NCBI GenBank assembly: GCA_900770025.1
Contig: CAAGIW010000067.1
Coordinates: 1 to 6,784, forward strand
Origin: an uncultured Prevotella sp.
GTDB lineage: Bacteria > Bacteroidota > Bacteroidia > Bacteroidales > Bacteroidaceae
Direction of reading: 5' to 3'
DNA length: 6,784 bases
How positions within the stretch are numbered: the first letter of the stretch is position 1; each line of letters starts with the position of its first letter. Positions 1 to 5,981 of the stretch are shown here, piece after piece. The notes below the pieces were generated by a model. The model saw only the letters and a list, made by a program, of their open reading frames with translations. It made no database searches and had not been told where the DNA came from. Position numbers and translations under genes: made by a program.

Positions 1-157
1 ACAGATGTCTTTACGTTTTGAGGGAGCAATGGGGTTCCATTGTAACTGATAAACGGAAAGACAGATGACAAAAAGAAAGTATGTTTGCGCATAACAGTCT
101 AATGGCCGATTTGGGTTAATCCCAAATCGGTATGCAGGGGAAGTAAATCTGATGACC
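1..157. other. Gene-free contig start with palindromic structures
   Basis: No convincing reading frame or RNA gene is visible in this stretch. Two structures are. The first spans 6-63: arms 7-18 and 51-62 are complementary over 12 bp with one mismatch (A13 against G56), and they enclose a perfect 6-bp stem (27-32 with 37-42, loop GGTT). The second is a perfect 10-bp stem, 106-115 with 121-130, with a TTAAT loop. Neither is followed by a T-run on either strand, so neither looks like a plain intrinsic terminator. The words ACAGATG at 1-7 and 61-67 flank the first structure as a direct repeat. This could be an intergenic repeat family or part of a structured RNA cut by the contig edge; I cannot tell which. 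Confidence 0.5.
106..130. repeat. Perfect 10-bp inverted repeat, 5-nt loop
   Basis: CCGATTTGGG at 106-115 pairs exactly with CCCAAATCGG at 121-130 around the loop TTAAT. It lies beyond the tRNA-Pro terminator on that transcript and has no adjacent T-tract. It could be an intergenic repeat, a protein binding site, or the terminator-like end of a gene lying left of the window. The palindrome is seen directly; a function is not. Confidence 0.55.
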
Positions 158-188
158 AAAAAAAGGCAGCCGAAGTGTTCCGACTGCC
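158..188 (-). terminator. Intrinsic terminator of tRNA-Pro
   Basis: Read on the minus strand, GGCAGTCG (188-181) pairs with CGGCTGCC (172-165) around an 8-nt loop. The 8-bp stem has one G-T wobble. It is followed directly by seven Ts (164-158). It starts 7 nt after the tRNA CCA end, so it fits as a rho-independent terminator for a single-gene tRNA transcript. Confidence 0.85.
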
Positions 189-194
189 CTTTCT

Positions 195-270
195 TGGTCG
201 GGATGAGGCGACTCGAACGCCCGACCCCTACGTCCCGAACGTAGTGCGCTACCAACTGCGCTACATCCCG
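195..270 (-). tRNA. tRNA-Pro, anticodon CGG, CCA encoded
   Basis: The minus strand folds into a full cloverleaf. The acceptor stem is CGGGATG (270-264) with CATCCCG (205-199). The D-arm stem GCGC pairs with GCGC around AGTTGGTA. The anticodon stem CTACG pairs with CGTAG and holds the loop TTCGGGA, giving anticodon CGG (proline, codon CCG). The variable loop is GGGTC, and the T arm is GGGCG-TTCGAGT-CGCCT with one terminal G-T pair. The discriminator A is at 198 and the CCA end is encoded at 197-195. The C1-G72 pair with A73 is the identity pattern known for bacterial tRNA-Pro. The gene stands alone, with its own promoter and terminator. Confidence 0.96.
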
Positions 271-284
271 TGCCTTTAGCGGTG

Positions 285-314
285 CAAAGGTACATTAAAA
301 AAATGAGAAAGCAA
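285..314 (-). promoter_or_regulatory. Bacteroidota-type promoter of tRNA-Pro
   Basis: On the minus strand a TTG (314-312) is followed by a 19-nt spacer and then TACCTTTG (292-285). This matches the Bacteroidota primary sigma consensus of TTG, 19-21 nt, TAnnTTTG. A T-rich stretch lies in the spacer. Initiation would be expected about 7 nt after the box, near 278, giving a short 5' leader before the mature tRNA end at 270. This is the best promoter match in the window. Confidence 0.85.
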
Positions 315-389
315 TGTTTTTTCTGCTTTTTATTCGTAATGTGCTCCTCTTGCCGCTTTTTCCGCGCCTTTTTTGCTTCCCTGTTCTTT

Positions 390-1688
390 TTACAGCAGTT
401 CTTTCAGCTGTGCCAACTTCATGCTGTTGCTCCCCTTGATGAGTATGTATTTGTGGCAGGGCTGCTGCTGGCGGATGGCCTGCTTCACCTCTTCGGCATC
501 GGCAAAGTGGCGGTAGGGCGATGAGGTGGCGGCAAACTCGCTGCCCACCAGCCAAACATCGGTGAAACCGTAGTTTTTAATCAGATTCACTATCTTTTGA
601 TGCTCCTCGTGGCTCACCTCGCCCAGTTCTTTCATGTCGCCAAGAATCAGCATTTTCTCTTCCACCTCCATCAGGTGGAAGTTGGTGATGGCGGCTTCCA
701 TACTGGTGGGATTGGCGTTGTAGGCATCCATCACCAGGTGGTTGTGCTCTGTGGTGTCTAATTGCGAGCGGTTGTTTGCTGGCACATAGTGCTCCAAAGC
801 GTGGTTTATCTGTGTGGGCGATACGCCGAAATGCAGACCTATGGTGGCCGCAGCCAGCATGTTCAGCAGGTTGTAACTGCCAATCAGGTGGGTTTGCACC
901 GTGTGGCCGTTGCCCTCAAGGTCGTACCAGCGGAAGCACAGGGTGGGGGCGCATTGCACTATCTCTCCCCTTATCATGGGCGTGGCCGTGCCGTCTGTGG
1001 TGCCATAGGTCACCTGTTTCAGTCCCTCTGTCATGGCGGTGAGATGGGGGTTATTGGCGTCAATAAACACCATTCCATCGGGGCGCGTGCGCAGAAAGTC
1101 ATACAGTTCGCCCTTGGTTTTCACCACTCCCTCAAACGAGCCGAAGCCCTGCAGGTGGGCCCTGCCCACGTTGGTGATGATGCCATAGTCGGGTTCGGCC
1201 ACCTCCACCAGCGTCTTGATGTCGCCCGGGTGACTGGCTCCCATCTCTATCACGGCCATTTCGTGCTCCTTGTTCAGTTGCAGCAGCGTCTTCGGCACGC
1301 CAATATCGTTGTTGAAGTTGCCCTGGGTGAACCACACTTTGTATTTCTCGTTCAGCACGGCCGCCACCAATTCCTTGGTGGTGGTTTTGCCGTTGGTGCC
1401 GGTGATGCCCACCACGGGGATGTGGCAGTGGCGCCGATGCTCTCTGGCCAACAGCTGCAGCGTGTGCAGACAGTCGTCTGTCACGATGAAATGGTCGTTT
1501 TCTGCATATTCCGGTTCGTCGATAACGGCGTATGCACAGCCCTTTTCCAAGGCGGTTTTGGCAAACTGGTTGCCGTTGAAGTTGGCCCCCTTCAGTGCAA
1601 AGAAGATGGAGTTTTTGGGGCAGTCTCTGCTGTCGGTGGTCACCACAGGGTGCTCCAAGAAGATGTTGTAAAGTTGTTCTATGCTCAT
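390..1688 (-). CDS. murF: UDP-MurNAc-tripeptide--D-Ala-D-Ala ligase MurF
   Basis: MurF is the cytoplasmic ATP-dependent ligase that adds D-alanyl-D-alanine to UDP-MurNAc-tripeptide, the last soluble step of peptidoglycan precursor synthesis. The 432-residue product has the three-domain Mur ligase layout. An N-terminal substrate domain (about 1-88) contains TTDSR at 17-21. The central ATPase domain has the P-loop GTNGKTTT (97-104), NNDIGVP (126-132), EMGASHPGDI (148-157) and the NVGRAH histidine at 178. The C-terminal domain has NNRSQ (305-309), DAYNANPTSM (321-330), GDMKELG (350-356) and KGSNSM (418-423). DAYNANP and GDMxELG point to MurF rather than MurC, MurD or MurE. Length is normal for the family. 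The frame stays open upstream to 1841, but those codons run through the promoter region and into folP, so ATG at 1688 (MSIEQLYN) is chosen. It is transcribed divergently from folP, and no other mur genes are adjacent. No clear terminator follows it. Confidence 0.96.
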   Translation of the reverse strand: MSIEQLYNIFLEHPVVTTDSRDCPKNSIFFALKGANFNGNQFAKTALEKGCAYAVIDEPEYAENDHFIVTDDCLHTLQLLAREHRRHCHIPVVGITGTNGKTTTKELVAAVLNEKYKVWFTQGNFNNDIGVPKTLLQLNKEHEMAVIEMGASHPGDIKTLVEVAEPDYGIITNVGRAHLQGFGSFEGVVKTKGELYDFLRTRPDGMVFIDANNPHLTAMTEGLKQVTYGTTDGTATPMIRGEIVQCAPTLCFRWYDLEGNGHTVQTHLIGSYNLLNMLAAATIGLHFGVSPTQINHALEHYVPANNRSQLDTTEHNHLVMDAYNANPTSMEAAITNFHLMEVEEKMLILGDMKELGEVSHEEHQKIVNLIKNYGFTDVWLVGSEFAATSSPYRHFADAEEVKQAIRQQQPCHKYILIKGSNSMKLAQLKELL

Positions 1689-1695
1689 AACGGTA

Positions 1696-1714
1696 GGGGG
1701 AATCTGCTTCCCCC
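1696..1714 (-). promoter_or_regulatory. Stable hairpin in the murF leader
   Basis: GGGGGAA (1714-1708 on the minus strand) pairs perfectly with TTCCCCC (1702-1696) around a 5-nt loop. The stem ends 7 nt before the murF ATG. If transcription starts near 1725, this stem fills most of the leader and could limit ribosome access. The pairing is seen directly; a regulatory role is inference. Confidence 0.45.
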
Positions 1715-1731
1715 GCTCAAATTTATTGCTG

Positions 1732-1739
1732 CAAAAGTA
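1732..1739 (-). promoter_or_regulatory. Predicted murF promoter -7 box
   Basis: TACTTTTG on the minus strand (1739-1732), followed by CA, matches the Bacteroidota TAnnTTTG box. No TTG is found at the usual spacing upstream. Expected initiation is near 1725, giving a leader of about 37 nt. A second match, TAAATTTG at 1725-1718, is also present, but it would start transcription inside the leader hairpin and is less likely. Confidence 0.6.
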
Positions 1740-1782
1740 CAAAGTTTTCCGTGATTTGAAGTGTCTTTTCATATTTATATTG

Positions 1783-1790
1783 TAAATTTG
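1783..1790 (+). promoter_or_regulatory. Predicted folP-cdaA promoter -7 box
   Basis: TAAATTTG followed by CA matches the Bacteroidota TAnnTTTG box. The nearest TTG (1756-1758) is 24 nt upstream, wider than the usual 19-21, so the -33 element is weak. Initiation is expected near 1797, leaving a leader of about 34 nt. That leader contains a 5-bp GC stem, 1805-1809 with 1816-1820, ending 10 nt before the folP ATG. Confidence 0.6.
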
Positions 1791-1830
1791 CAAGCATAAC
1801 AGATGCCGCAGCCAAGCGGCTAAGACAACT

Positions 1831-2721
1831 ATGCAAACCATGCAACAACCCTTTCCCTATACACTCAACGTGGGTGGCAGACTTCTTTCGCTTGCCACTC
1901 CGCAGGTGATGGGCATTCTCAACTGTACTCCCGATTCCTTTTATGCAGGCAGCCGCAAGCAGGCCGAGGCCGAGATAGCCGACCGTGTGAACCAGATTGT
2001 GGCCGAAGGGGGCAGCATCATCGACGTGGGTGCCTTTTCCACCCGCCCCGGAGCCGCACAGGTGAGCGCCGAAGAGGAGATGAGCCGCCTGCGCCGTGCC
2101 CTGCAGATACTGCGCCGCGAGCAGCCCGATGCCGTGGTCAGCGTGGATACTTTCCGTCCTGATGTGGCGCACATGGCCGTGGAGGAGTATGGAGTGGCCA
2201 TCATCAACGATGTGAGCGAGGGCAATGTCAACGGCGCTTTTGGGGGCACCTGTGGTTCCAATGCCGCCCCCGAGGCGCTTGCAGCCGACGGCTATCCAGC
2301 CATGTTCCGCATGGTGGCCCGTCTCAGGGTGCCCTATATACTGATGTCGGTGCAGCCCACTCTGCGCGATATGCTCATGGCCTTCTCGCGCGAGGTGCAG
2401 CAGTTGCGCAGCCTTGGCGTGGCCGATGTCATTCTCGACCCGGGCTTCGGCTTCGGCAAGACGTTGGAACAGAACTACCAACTCATGTCTCGCCTGCGCG
2501 AGTTGCAGGCACTGCAGTGCCCACTGTTGGTGGGTGTGTCGCGCAAGTCCATGATATTCAAACTGCTGGGCACCACCCCTGCCGAAGCACTCAACGGCAC
2601 CACCGTGCTCCACACCTTGGCTTTGCAGCAGGGAGCGCATATCTTGAGGGTGCATGATGTGCGCGAGGCGGTGGAAACCGTGAAAATAGTGAGTAAAACC
2701 TATCCCGAAATACAGCATTAA
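1831..2721 (+). CDS. folP: Dihydropteroate synthase FolP
   Basis: FolP condenses p-aminobenzoate with 6-hydroxymethyl-dihydropterin diphosphate to give dihydropteroate, the folate pathway step blocked by sulfonamides. The 296-residue protein shows the TIM-barrel signatures in order: MGILNCTPDSF (27-37, metal-binding N31), IDVGAFSTRPGA (64-75), VSVDTF (103-108, pterin-binding D105), INDVSEG (125-131), LDPGFGFGK (202-210), GVSRKS (235-240) and RVHDV (273-277). The F37 and P73 positions, homologous to common sulfonamide-resistance sites, are wild type. One part is unusual: the usual MHMxGTPxxM segment reads LMSVQPTLRDM (171-181), with a longer stretch before it and a shorter one after it. Start ATG 1831 fits the promoter at 1783; ATG 1840 is an alternative. 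It heads a likely operon with cdaA, whose start codon lies 3 bp after this stop. Confidence 0.95.
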   Translation: MQTMQQPFPYTLNVGGRLLSLATPQVMGILNCTPDSFYAGSRKQAEAEIADRVNQIVAEGGSIIDVGAFSTRPGAAQVSAEEEMSRLRRALQILRREQPDAVVSVDTFRPDVAHMAVEEYGVAIINDVSEGNVNGAFGGTCGSNAAPEALAADGYPAMFRMVARLRVPYILMSVQPTLRDMLMAFSREVQQLRSLGVADVILDPGFGFGKTLEQNYQLMSRLRELQALQCPLLVGVSRKSMIFKLLGTTPAEALNGTTVLHTLALQQGAHILRVHDVREAVETVKIVSKTYPEIQH

Positions 2722-2724
2722 CCC

Positions 2725-3507
2725 ATGTTCTTTCCCTTCGGCCTCAAAGATTTCATCGATATATTTCTCGTTGCGGTGATGCTCTACTCCGTTTATCGTG
2801 TGATGAAGGAGTCGCGCTCTCTCAACGTGTTCATCGGCATTCTGGTCTTTGTGGTGCTGTGGCTTTTCGTGTCGCAGATTATGGAGATGCGCCTGCTTGG
2901 CAGTATCATGGACAAGTTGGTCAGCGTGGGTGTGATAGGTCTTATCATCCTTTTTCAAGACGATGTGCGCAAGTTTCTCTACAACCTGGGTGCCCATCAG
3001 CACATCCGCCGCTTCACTCGCCTGTTCAGCAACGAGGGCAAGCAGCACGACGACACGGCCGACAAGGAAGCCATCATGGCCGTGGTGCTGGCCTGTCTCA
3101 GCATGAGCAAGCGCAAGGAGGGCGCACTGATAGTCATAGAGCGGGCCACGCCGCTGATGGAGGTGGCAGAAACAGGCGACAAGATAGACGCCAACATCAA
3201 CCAGCGGCTCATCGAGAACATCTTCTTCAAGAACTCTCCCCTGCACGACGGTGCCATGGTGATAGCCGACAAGCGCATCCTGGCCGCCGGTTGCATCCTG
3301 CCCGTGAGCCACAGTCTCAACATCCCCAAGGAACTGGGGCTGCGCCATCGTGCCGCCCTTGGCATCTCGCAGGAGTGCGACGCCATCGCCATCGTGGTGA
3401 GCGAAGAGACGGGAGGCATCACAGTGGCCATTGCAGGCAAGTTCTATCTGAGGCTTTCGGCAGAGAAGTTGGAGAGCATCCTCACCGAGGAGAAGGCCTT
3501 CGGGTGA
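2725..3507 (+). CDS. cdaA: Diadenylate cyclase CdaA (DacA), membrane-bound
   Basis: This enzyme joins two ATP molecules into cyclic di-AMP, a second messenger that in other bacteria controls potassium and osmolyte balance and cell-wall integrity. The 260-residue protein has three hydrophobic N-terminal segments (about 9-26, 34-52 and 62-79), followed by a cytoplasmic DAC domain. The domain holds both catalytic motifs: DGA at 175-177 (in SPLHDGAMVI) and RHR at 207-209 (in LGLRHRAALG). SEETGGITVA (226-235) is also typical of the domain. Length and layout match the CdaA family rather than DisA or CdaS. It starts 3 bp after folP, so the two are very probably cotranscribed; I recall the same pairing in other Bacteroidales. 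No CdaR-like regulator gene and no glmM lie next to it, unlike the Firmicutes arrangement. Confidence 0.95.
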   Translation: MFFPFGLKDFIDIFLVAVMLYSVYRVMKESRSLNVFIGILVFVVLWLFVSQIMEMRLLGSIMDKLVSVGVIGLIILFQDDVRKFLYNLGAHQHIRRFTRLFSNEGKQHDDTADKEAIMAVVLACLSMSKRKEGALIVIERATPLMEVAETGDKIDANINQRLIENIFFKNSPLHDGAMVIADKRILAAGCILPVSHSLNIPKELGLRHRAALGISQECDAIAIVVSEETGGITVAIAGKFYLRLSAEKLESILTEEKAFG

Positions 3508-3601
3508 GCCTCTAAGGCGGATGGGGCACCGATAACAGCGAATCATACAGCAAGAAAACATACAACAAACATCTTTAAAACATCATTAAAAACAAACAAC
3601 A
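3508..3601 (+). other. cdaA-pta intergenic leader, A-rich before pta
   Basis: This 94-bp gap has no clear TAnnTTTG box and no intrinsic terminator. The last 60 bp are rich in A and AAC, and the run AAAAACAAACAACA abuts the pta start. An A-rich, unstructured leader without Shine-Dalgarno sequence is the usual initiation context in Bacteroidota and supports the start at 3602. Whether pta is read through from folP-cdaA or has its own promoter cannot be settled here. Confidence 0.5.
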
Positions 3602-4609
3602 ATGGATTTAGTACAGCAAATCATTGAGCGCGCTAAGAGCAACAAGCAGCGCATCGTGCTTCCCGAAGCTACCGAGGAGCGCACCCTGAGAGCAGCCGAC
3701 CGCGTGTTGGCAGACGATGTGGCCGACCTGATCCTTATCGGCAATCCCGATGAAATCCACGGTTTGGCAGCACAGTGGGGACTTACCCATATCGACAAGG
3801 CCACACTTATCGACCCCGAGAACAACCCCAAGAGCGAGGAGTATGCAGCCCTGCTCACTGAGTTGCGCAAGAACAAGGGCATGACTATCGAGAAGGCCCG
3901 CGAGTTGGTGAAGAATCCTCTCTATCTGGGTTGCATGATTATCAAGACCGAAGGTGCCGACGGACAGATATCGGGTGCCCTCAGCACCACCGGCGACACC
4001 CTGCGCCCCGCCCTGCAAATTATCAAGTGTGCCCCGGGCATCAGCTGTGTCAGCGGTGCCATGCTGATGATTACACAGAAGCCCGAATACGGAGAGAACG
4101 GCGTGCTGGTGATTGGCGACGTGGCCGTTACCCCCATGCCCGATGCCTCTCAGCTGGCTCAGATAGCCGTATGCACCGCCCAGACCGCCAAGAGTGTGGC
4201 AGGTTTTGCCGATCCGCGCGTGGCCATGCTCAGCTTCTCCACCAAGGGCAGCGCAAGCCATGAGGTGGTTGACAAGGTGGTAGAGGCCACCCGCATCGCC
4301 AAGGAGATGGCTCCCGACCTGCACATCGACGGCGAACTGCAGGCTGATGCTTCGCTCGTGCCCTCTGTGGGTGCCAAGAAGGCGCCGGGCAGCGAGATTG
4401 CCGGCAGGGCCAATGTGCTCGTGGTGCCCTGTCTTGAGGTGGGCAATATCTCCTACAAGCTTGTGGAGCGTCTCGGCGGAGCCGTGGCTCTCGGTCCCAT
4501 CCTCCAAGGTATCGCCCGTCCGGTCAACGACCTCAGCCGCGGCTGTTCGGTAGATGACATCTACAAGATGGTGGCCATCACCGCTTGCCAGGCAATGGAT
4601 GCGAAGTAA
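3602..4609 (+). CDS. pta: Phosphate acetyltransferase Pta
   Basis: Pta interconverts acetyl-CoA plus phosphate with acetyl phosphate plus CoA in the cytoplasm. With AckA it makes acetate and ATP, or activates acetate in reverse. The 335-residue product is the short class I form, without the N-terminal P-loop and DRTGG regions of long enterobacterial Pta. Recognisable segments include IVLPEATEERTLRAA (18-32), ALSTTGDTLRPALQII (126-141), PGISCVSGAM (145-154), SFSTKGSA (211-218), DGELQADASLVP (243-254), KAPGSEIAGRANVLVVP (260-276) and the catalytic-end segment ARPVNDLSRGCSVDDI (305-320). By alignment with the Methanosarcina thermophila enzyme, S312, R313 and D319 correspond to S309, R310 and D316. 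Tandem stops TAA and TAG end the gene. ackA follows after a repeat-filled gap of 178 bp. Confidence 0.97.
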   Translation: MDLVQQIIERAKSNKQRIVLPEATEERTLRAADRVLADDVADLILIGNPDEIHGLAAQWGLTHIDKATLIDPENNPKSEEYAALLTELRKNKGMTIEKARELVKNPLYLGCMIIKTEGADGQISGALSTTGDTLRPALQIIKCAPGISCVSGAMLMITQKPEYGENGVLVIGDVAVTPMPDASQLAQIAVCTAQTAKSVAGFADPRVAMLSFSTKGSASHEVVDKVVEATRIAKEMAPDLHIDGELQADASLVPSVGAKKAPGSEIAGRANVLVVPCLEVGNISYKLVERLGGAVALGPILQGIARPVNDLSRGCSVDDIYKMVAITACQAMDAK

Positions 4610-4618
4610 TAGTTTTTC

Positions 4619-4790
4619 AATTACGAGTTTTGAATTACGAGTTTTGAATGAAGCTGCGGTATAATTACGAATCACGAGCTTTGAATGTGGAATTAGGATT
4701 AAACATCATTCATAACTCAGCATTCGTAACTCAACATTCATAATTCAACATTCGTAACTCAAAACTCGTAACTCAACATTCATGATTATG
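4619..4790. repeat. Convergent heptanucleotide repeat array, pta-ackA gap
   Basis: The gap is built of 7-bp units. The left part reads AATTACG AGTTTTG AATTACG AGTTTTG (4619-4646), with a second block at 4663-4697. From 4707 the orientation flips, and about twelve heptads follow in unbroken register to 4790 (CATTCAT AACTCAG, then CATTCGT AACTCAA, and so on). The inverted arms can pair: 4621-4640 matches the complement of 4752-4771 at 19 of 20 positions. The last heptad pair (4777-4790) contains the start codon of ackA. No promoter box or T-tract is seen inside. Such AACTCGT- and AATTCGT-type heptads resemble short tandem repeats I recall from Bacteroidota intergenic regions; the family assignment is from memory. 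Confidence 0.85.
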
Positions 4791-5981
4791 AAGATATTAG
4801 TATTAAACTGTGGGTCGTCTTCCATAAAGTATGCACTTTATAACATGGACGACAAGAGCGTGATGACCTCGGGTGGGGCAGAACGCGTGGGACTTGACAA
4901 TGCCTTTGTAAAGGTGAAGTTGGCTAACGGAGAGAAGAAACAGATTATGCACGACATCCCCGAACATACCGAGGGAGTGAAGTTCATCTTCTCGCTGCTC
5001 ACCGATCCCGAGATAGGCGTAATCAAAGACCTGAGTGAGATAAACGCAGTGGGCCACCGTATGGTGCACGGCGGAGAGAAGTTCAACAAGAGCGTGCTGC
5101 TCACCGATGAGGTGCTGCGTGCCTTCGAGGAGTGCAACGACCTGGCTCCCCTGCACAATCCTGCCAACCTCAAGGGCGTGAATGCCGTGAAAGAGCTGAT
5201 GCCCGGCCTGCCCCAGGTGGGAGTGTTCGACACCGCTTTCCACCAAACGATGCCCGCCAAGGCATACATGTATGCCATCCCCTACGAACTTTATCAGCAG
5301 TATGGCGTACGCCGCTATGGTTTCCACGGCACCAGTCACCGCTATGTGTCGGCACGCGTGTGCCAGATTCTCGGCGTGAAGCCCGAAGAGCAGCGCATCA
5401 TCACCTGCCACATAGGCAATGGAGGCTCGGTGGCTGCCGTTGACAAGGGCAAGTGCATCGACACCTCGATGGGACTCACACCGCTCGAAGGCCTGATGAT
5501 GGGCACCCGTTCCGGCGACATCGACGGCGGAGCCATCAGCTTTATTCAGAAGAAGCAGAACCTTGATGCTGACGGCATCTCCAACCTGCTCAACAAGAAG
5601 AGCGGACTGCTCGGCATCACGGGCATCTCCAGCGACATGCGCGAGATTGACGCTGCCGCCAAAAACAACGACGAGCGTGCCGTGCTGGCCCTCGACATGT
5701 ACTTCTACCGCATCAAGAAGTATGTGGGAGCCTATGCCGCTGCCATGGGAGGCGTTGACACTATCGTGTTCACTGCCGGTGTGGGTGAGAACCAGGCCAA
5801 CATGCGCGAGGAGGTTTGCCGCAACATGGAATGGATGGGTGTGAAGCTCGATGTGGCCAAGAATGCCGGCATCCACGGCGAAGAGGCCATCATCTCCGCC
5901 CCCGATTCAAAGGTGAAGGTAGTTGTCGTTCCCACCGACGAGGAACTGATGATAGCCACCGACACGATGGAGTTGTTATAA
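4788..5981 (+). CDS. ackA: Acetate kinase AckA
   Basis: AckA transfers phosphate between acetyl phosphate and ADP, yielding acetate and ATP; with Pta it is the main ATP-yielding step of acetate fermentation. The 397-residue protein opens with the signature LVLNCGSSSIKY (4-15) and has GFHGTSHRYV (178-187), HIGNGGS (208-214), a TPLEGLMMGTRSGDID segment (231-246) and FTAGVGEN (328-335). Residues equivalent to the Methanosarcina thermophila active site are all present: N7, R91, D148, H180 and R241, with the metal-ligand glutamate at 385 or 386. An in-frame ATG at 4782 would add Met-Ile. ATG 4788 is preferred because family members begin MKxLVLNCGSSS, but both starts lie in the last repeat heptads. 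The stop codon overlaps the first heptad of the downstream array, so the gene is bracketed by repeats. Confidence 0.97.
   Translation: MKILVLNCGSSSIKYALYNMDDKSVMTSGGAERVGLDNAFVKVKLANGEKKQIMHDIPEHTEGVKFIFSLLTDPEIGVIKDLSEINAVGHRMVHGGEKFNKSVLLTDEVLRAFEECNDLAPLHNPANLKGVNAVKELMPGLPQVGVFDTAFHQTMPAKAYMYAIPYELYQQYGVRRYGFHGTSHRYVSARVCQILGVKPEEQRIITCHIGNGGSVAAVDKGKCIDTSMGLTPLEGLMMGTRSGDIDGGAISFIQKKQNLDADGISNLLNKKSGLLGITGISSDMREIDAAAKNNDERAVLALDMYFYRIKKYVGAYAAAMGGVDTIVFTAGVGENQANMREEVCRNMEWMGVKLDVAKNAGIHGEEAIISAPDSKVKVVVVPTDEELMIATDTMELL

Noticed and set aside
762..1754. 330-codon plus-strand frame opposite murF
   Set aside because: murF on the minus strand has every family motif. The opposite frame has none and shows shadow composition.
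1689..1841. N-terminal extension of MurF by 51 residues
   Set aside because: The extension would cross the promoter boxes of both divergent genes and overlap folP. Its sequence is unlike any MurF N-terminus. ATG 1688 is the natural start.
1723..3561. 612-codon open frame on the minus strand opposite folP and cdaA
   Set aside because: It lies antisense to two well-supported genes, is very rich in His, Gln and Ala, has no recognisable domain, and runs through the promoter region. It is a shadow of codon bias.
3608..4675. 355-codon minus-strand frame opposite pta
   Set aside because: It is antisense to the full length of pta, with low-complexity composition and no motifs.
4619..4790. CRISPR array
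   Set aside because: The units are 7 bp with no spacers and the orientation flips midway, so this is a short tandem repeat, not CRISPR.
4803..5876. 357-codon minus-strand frame opposite ackA
   Set aside because: It is antisense to ackA, His-, Val- and Leu-rich, with no motif. It is a codon-bias shadow.
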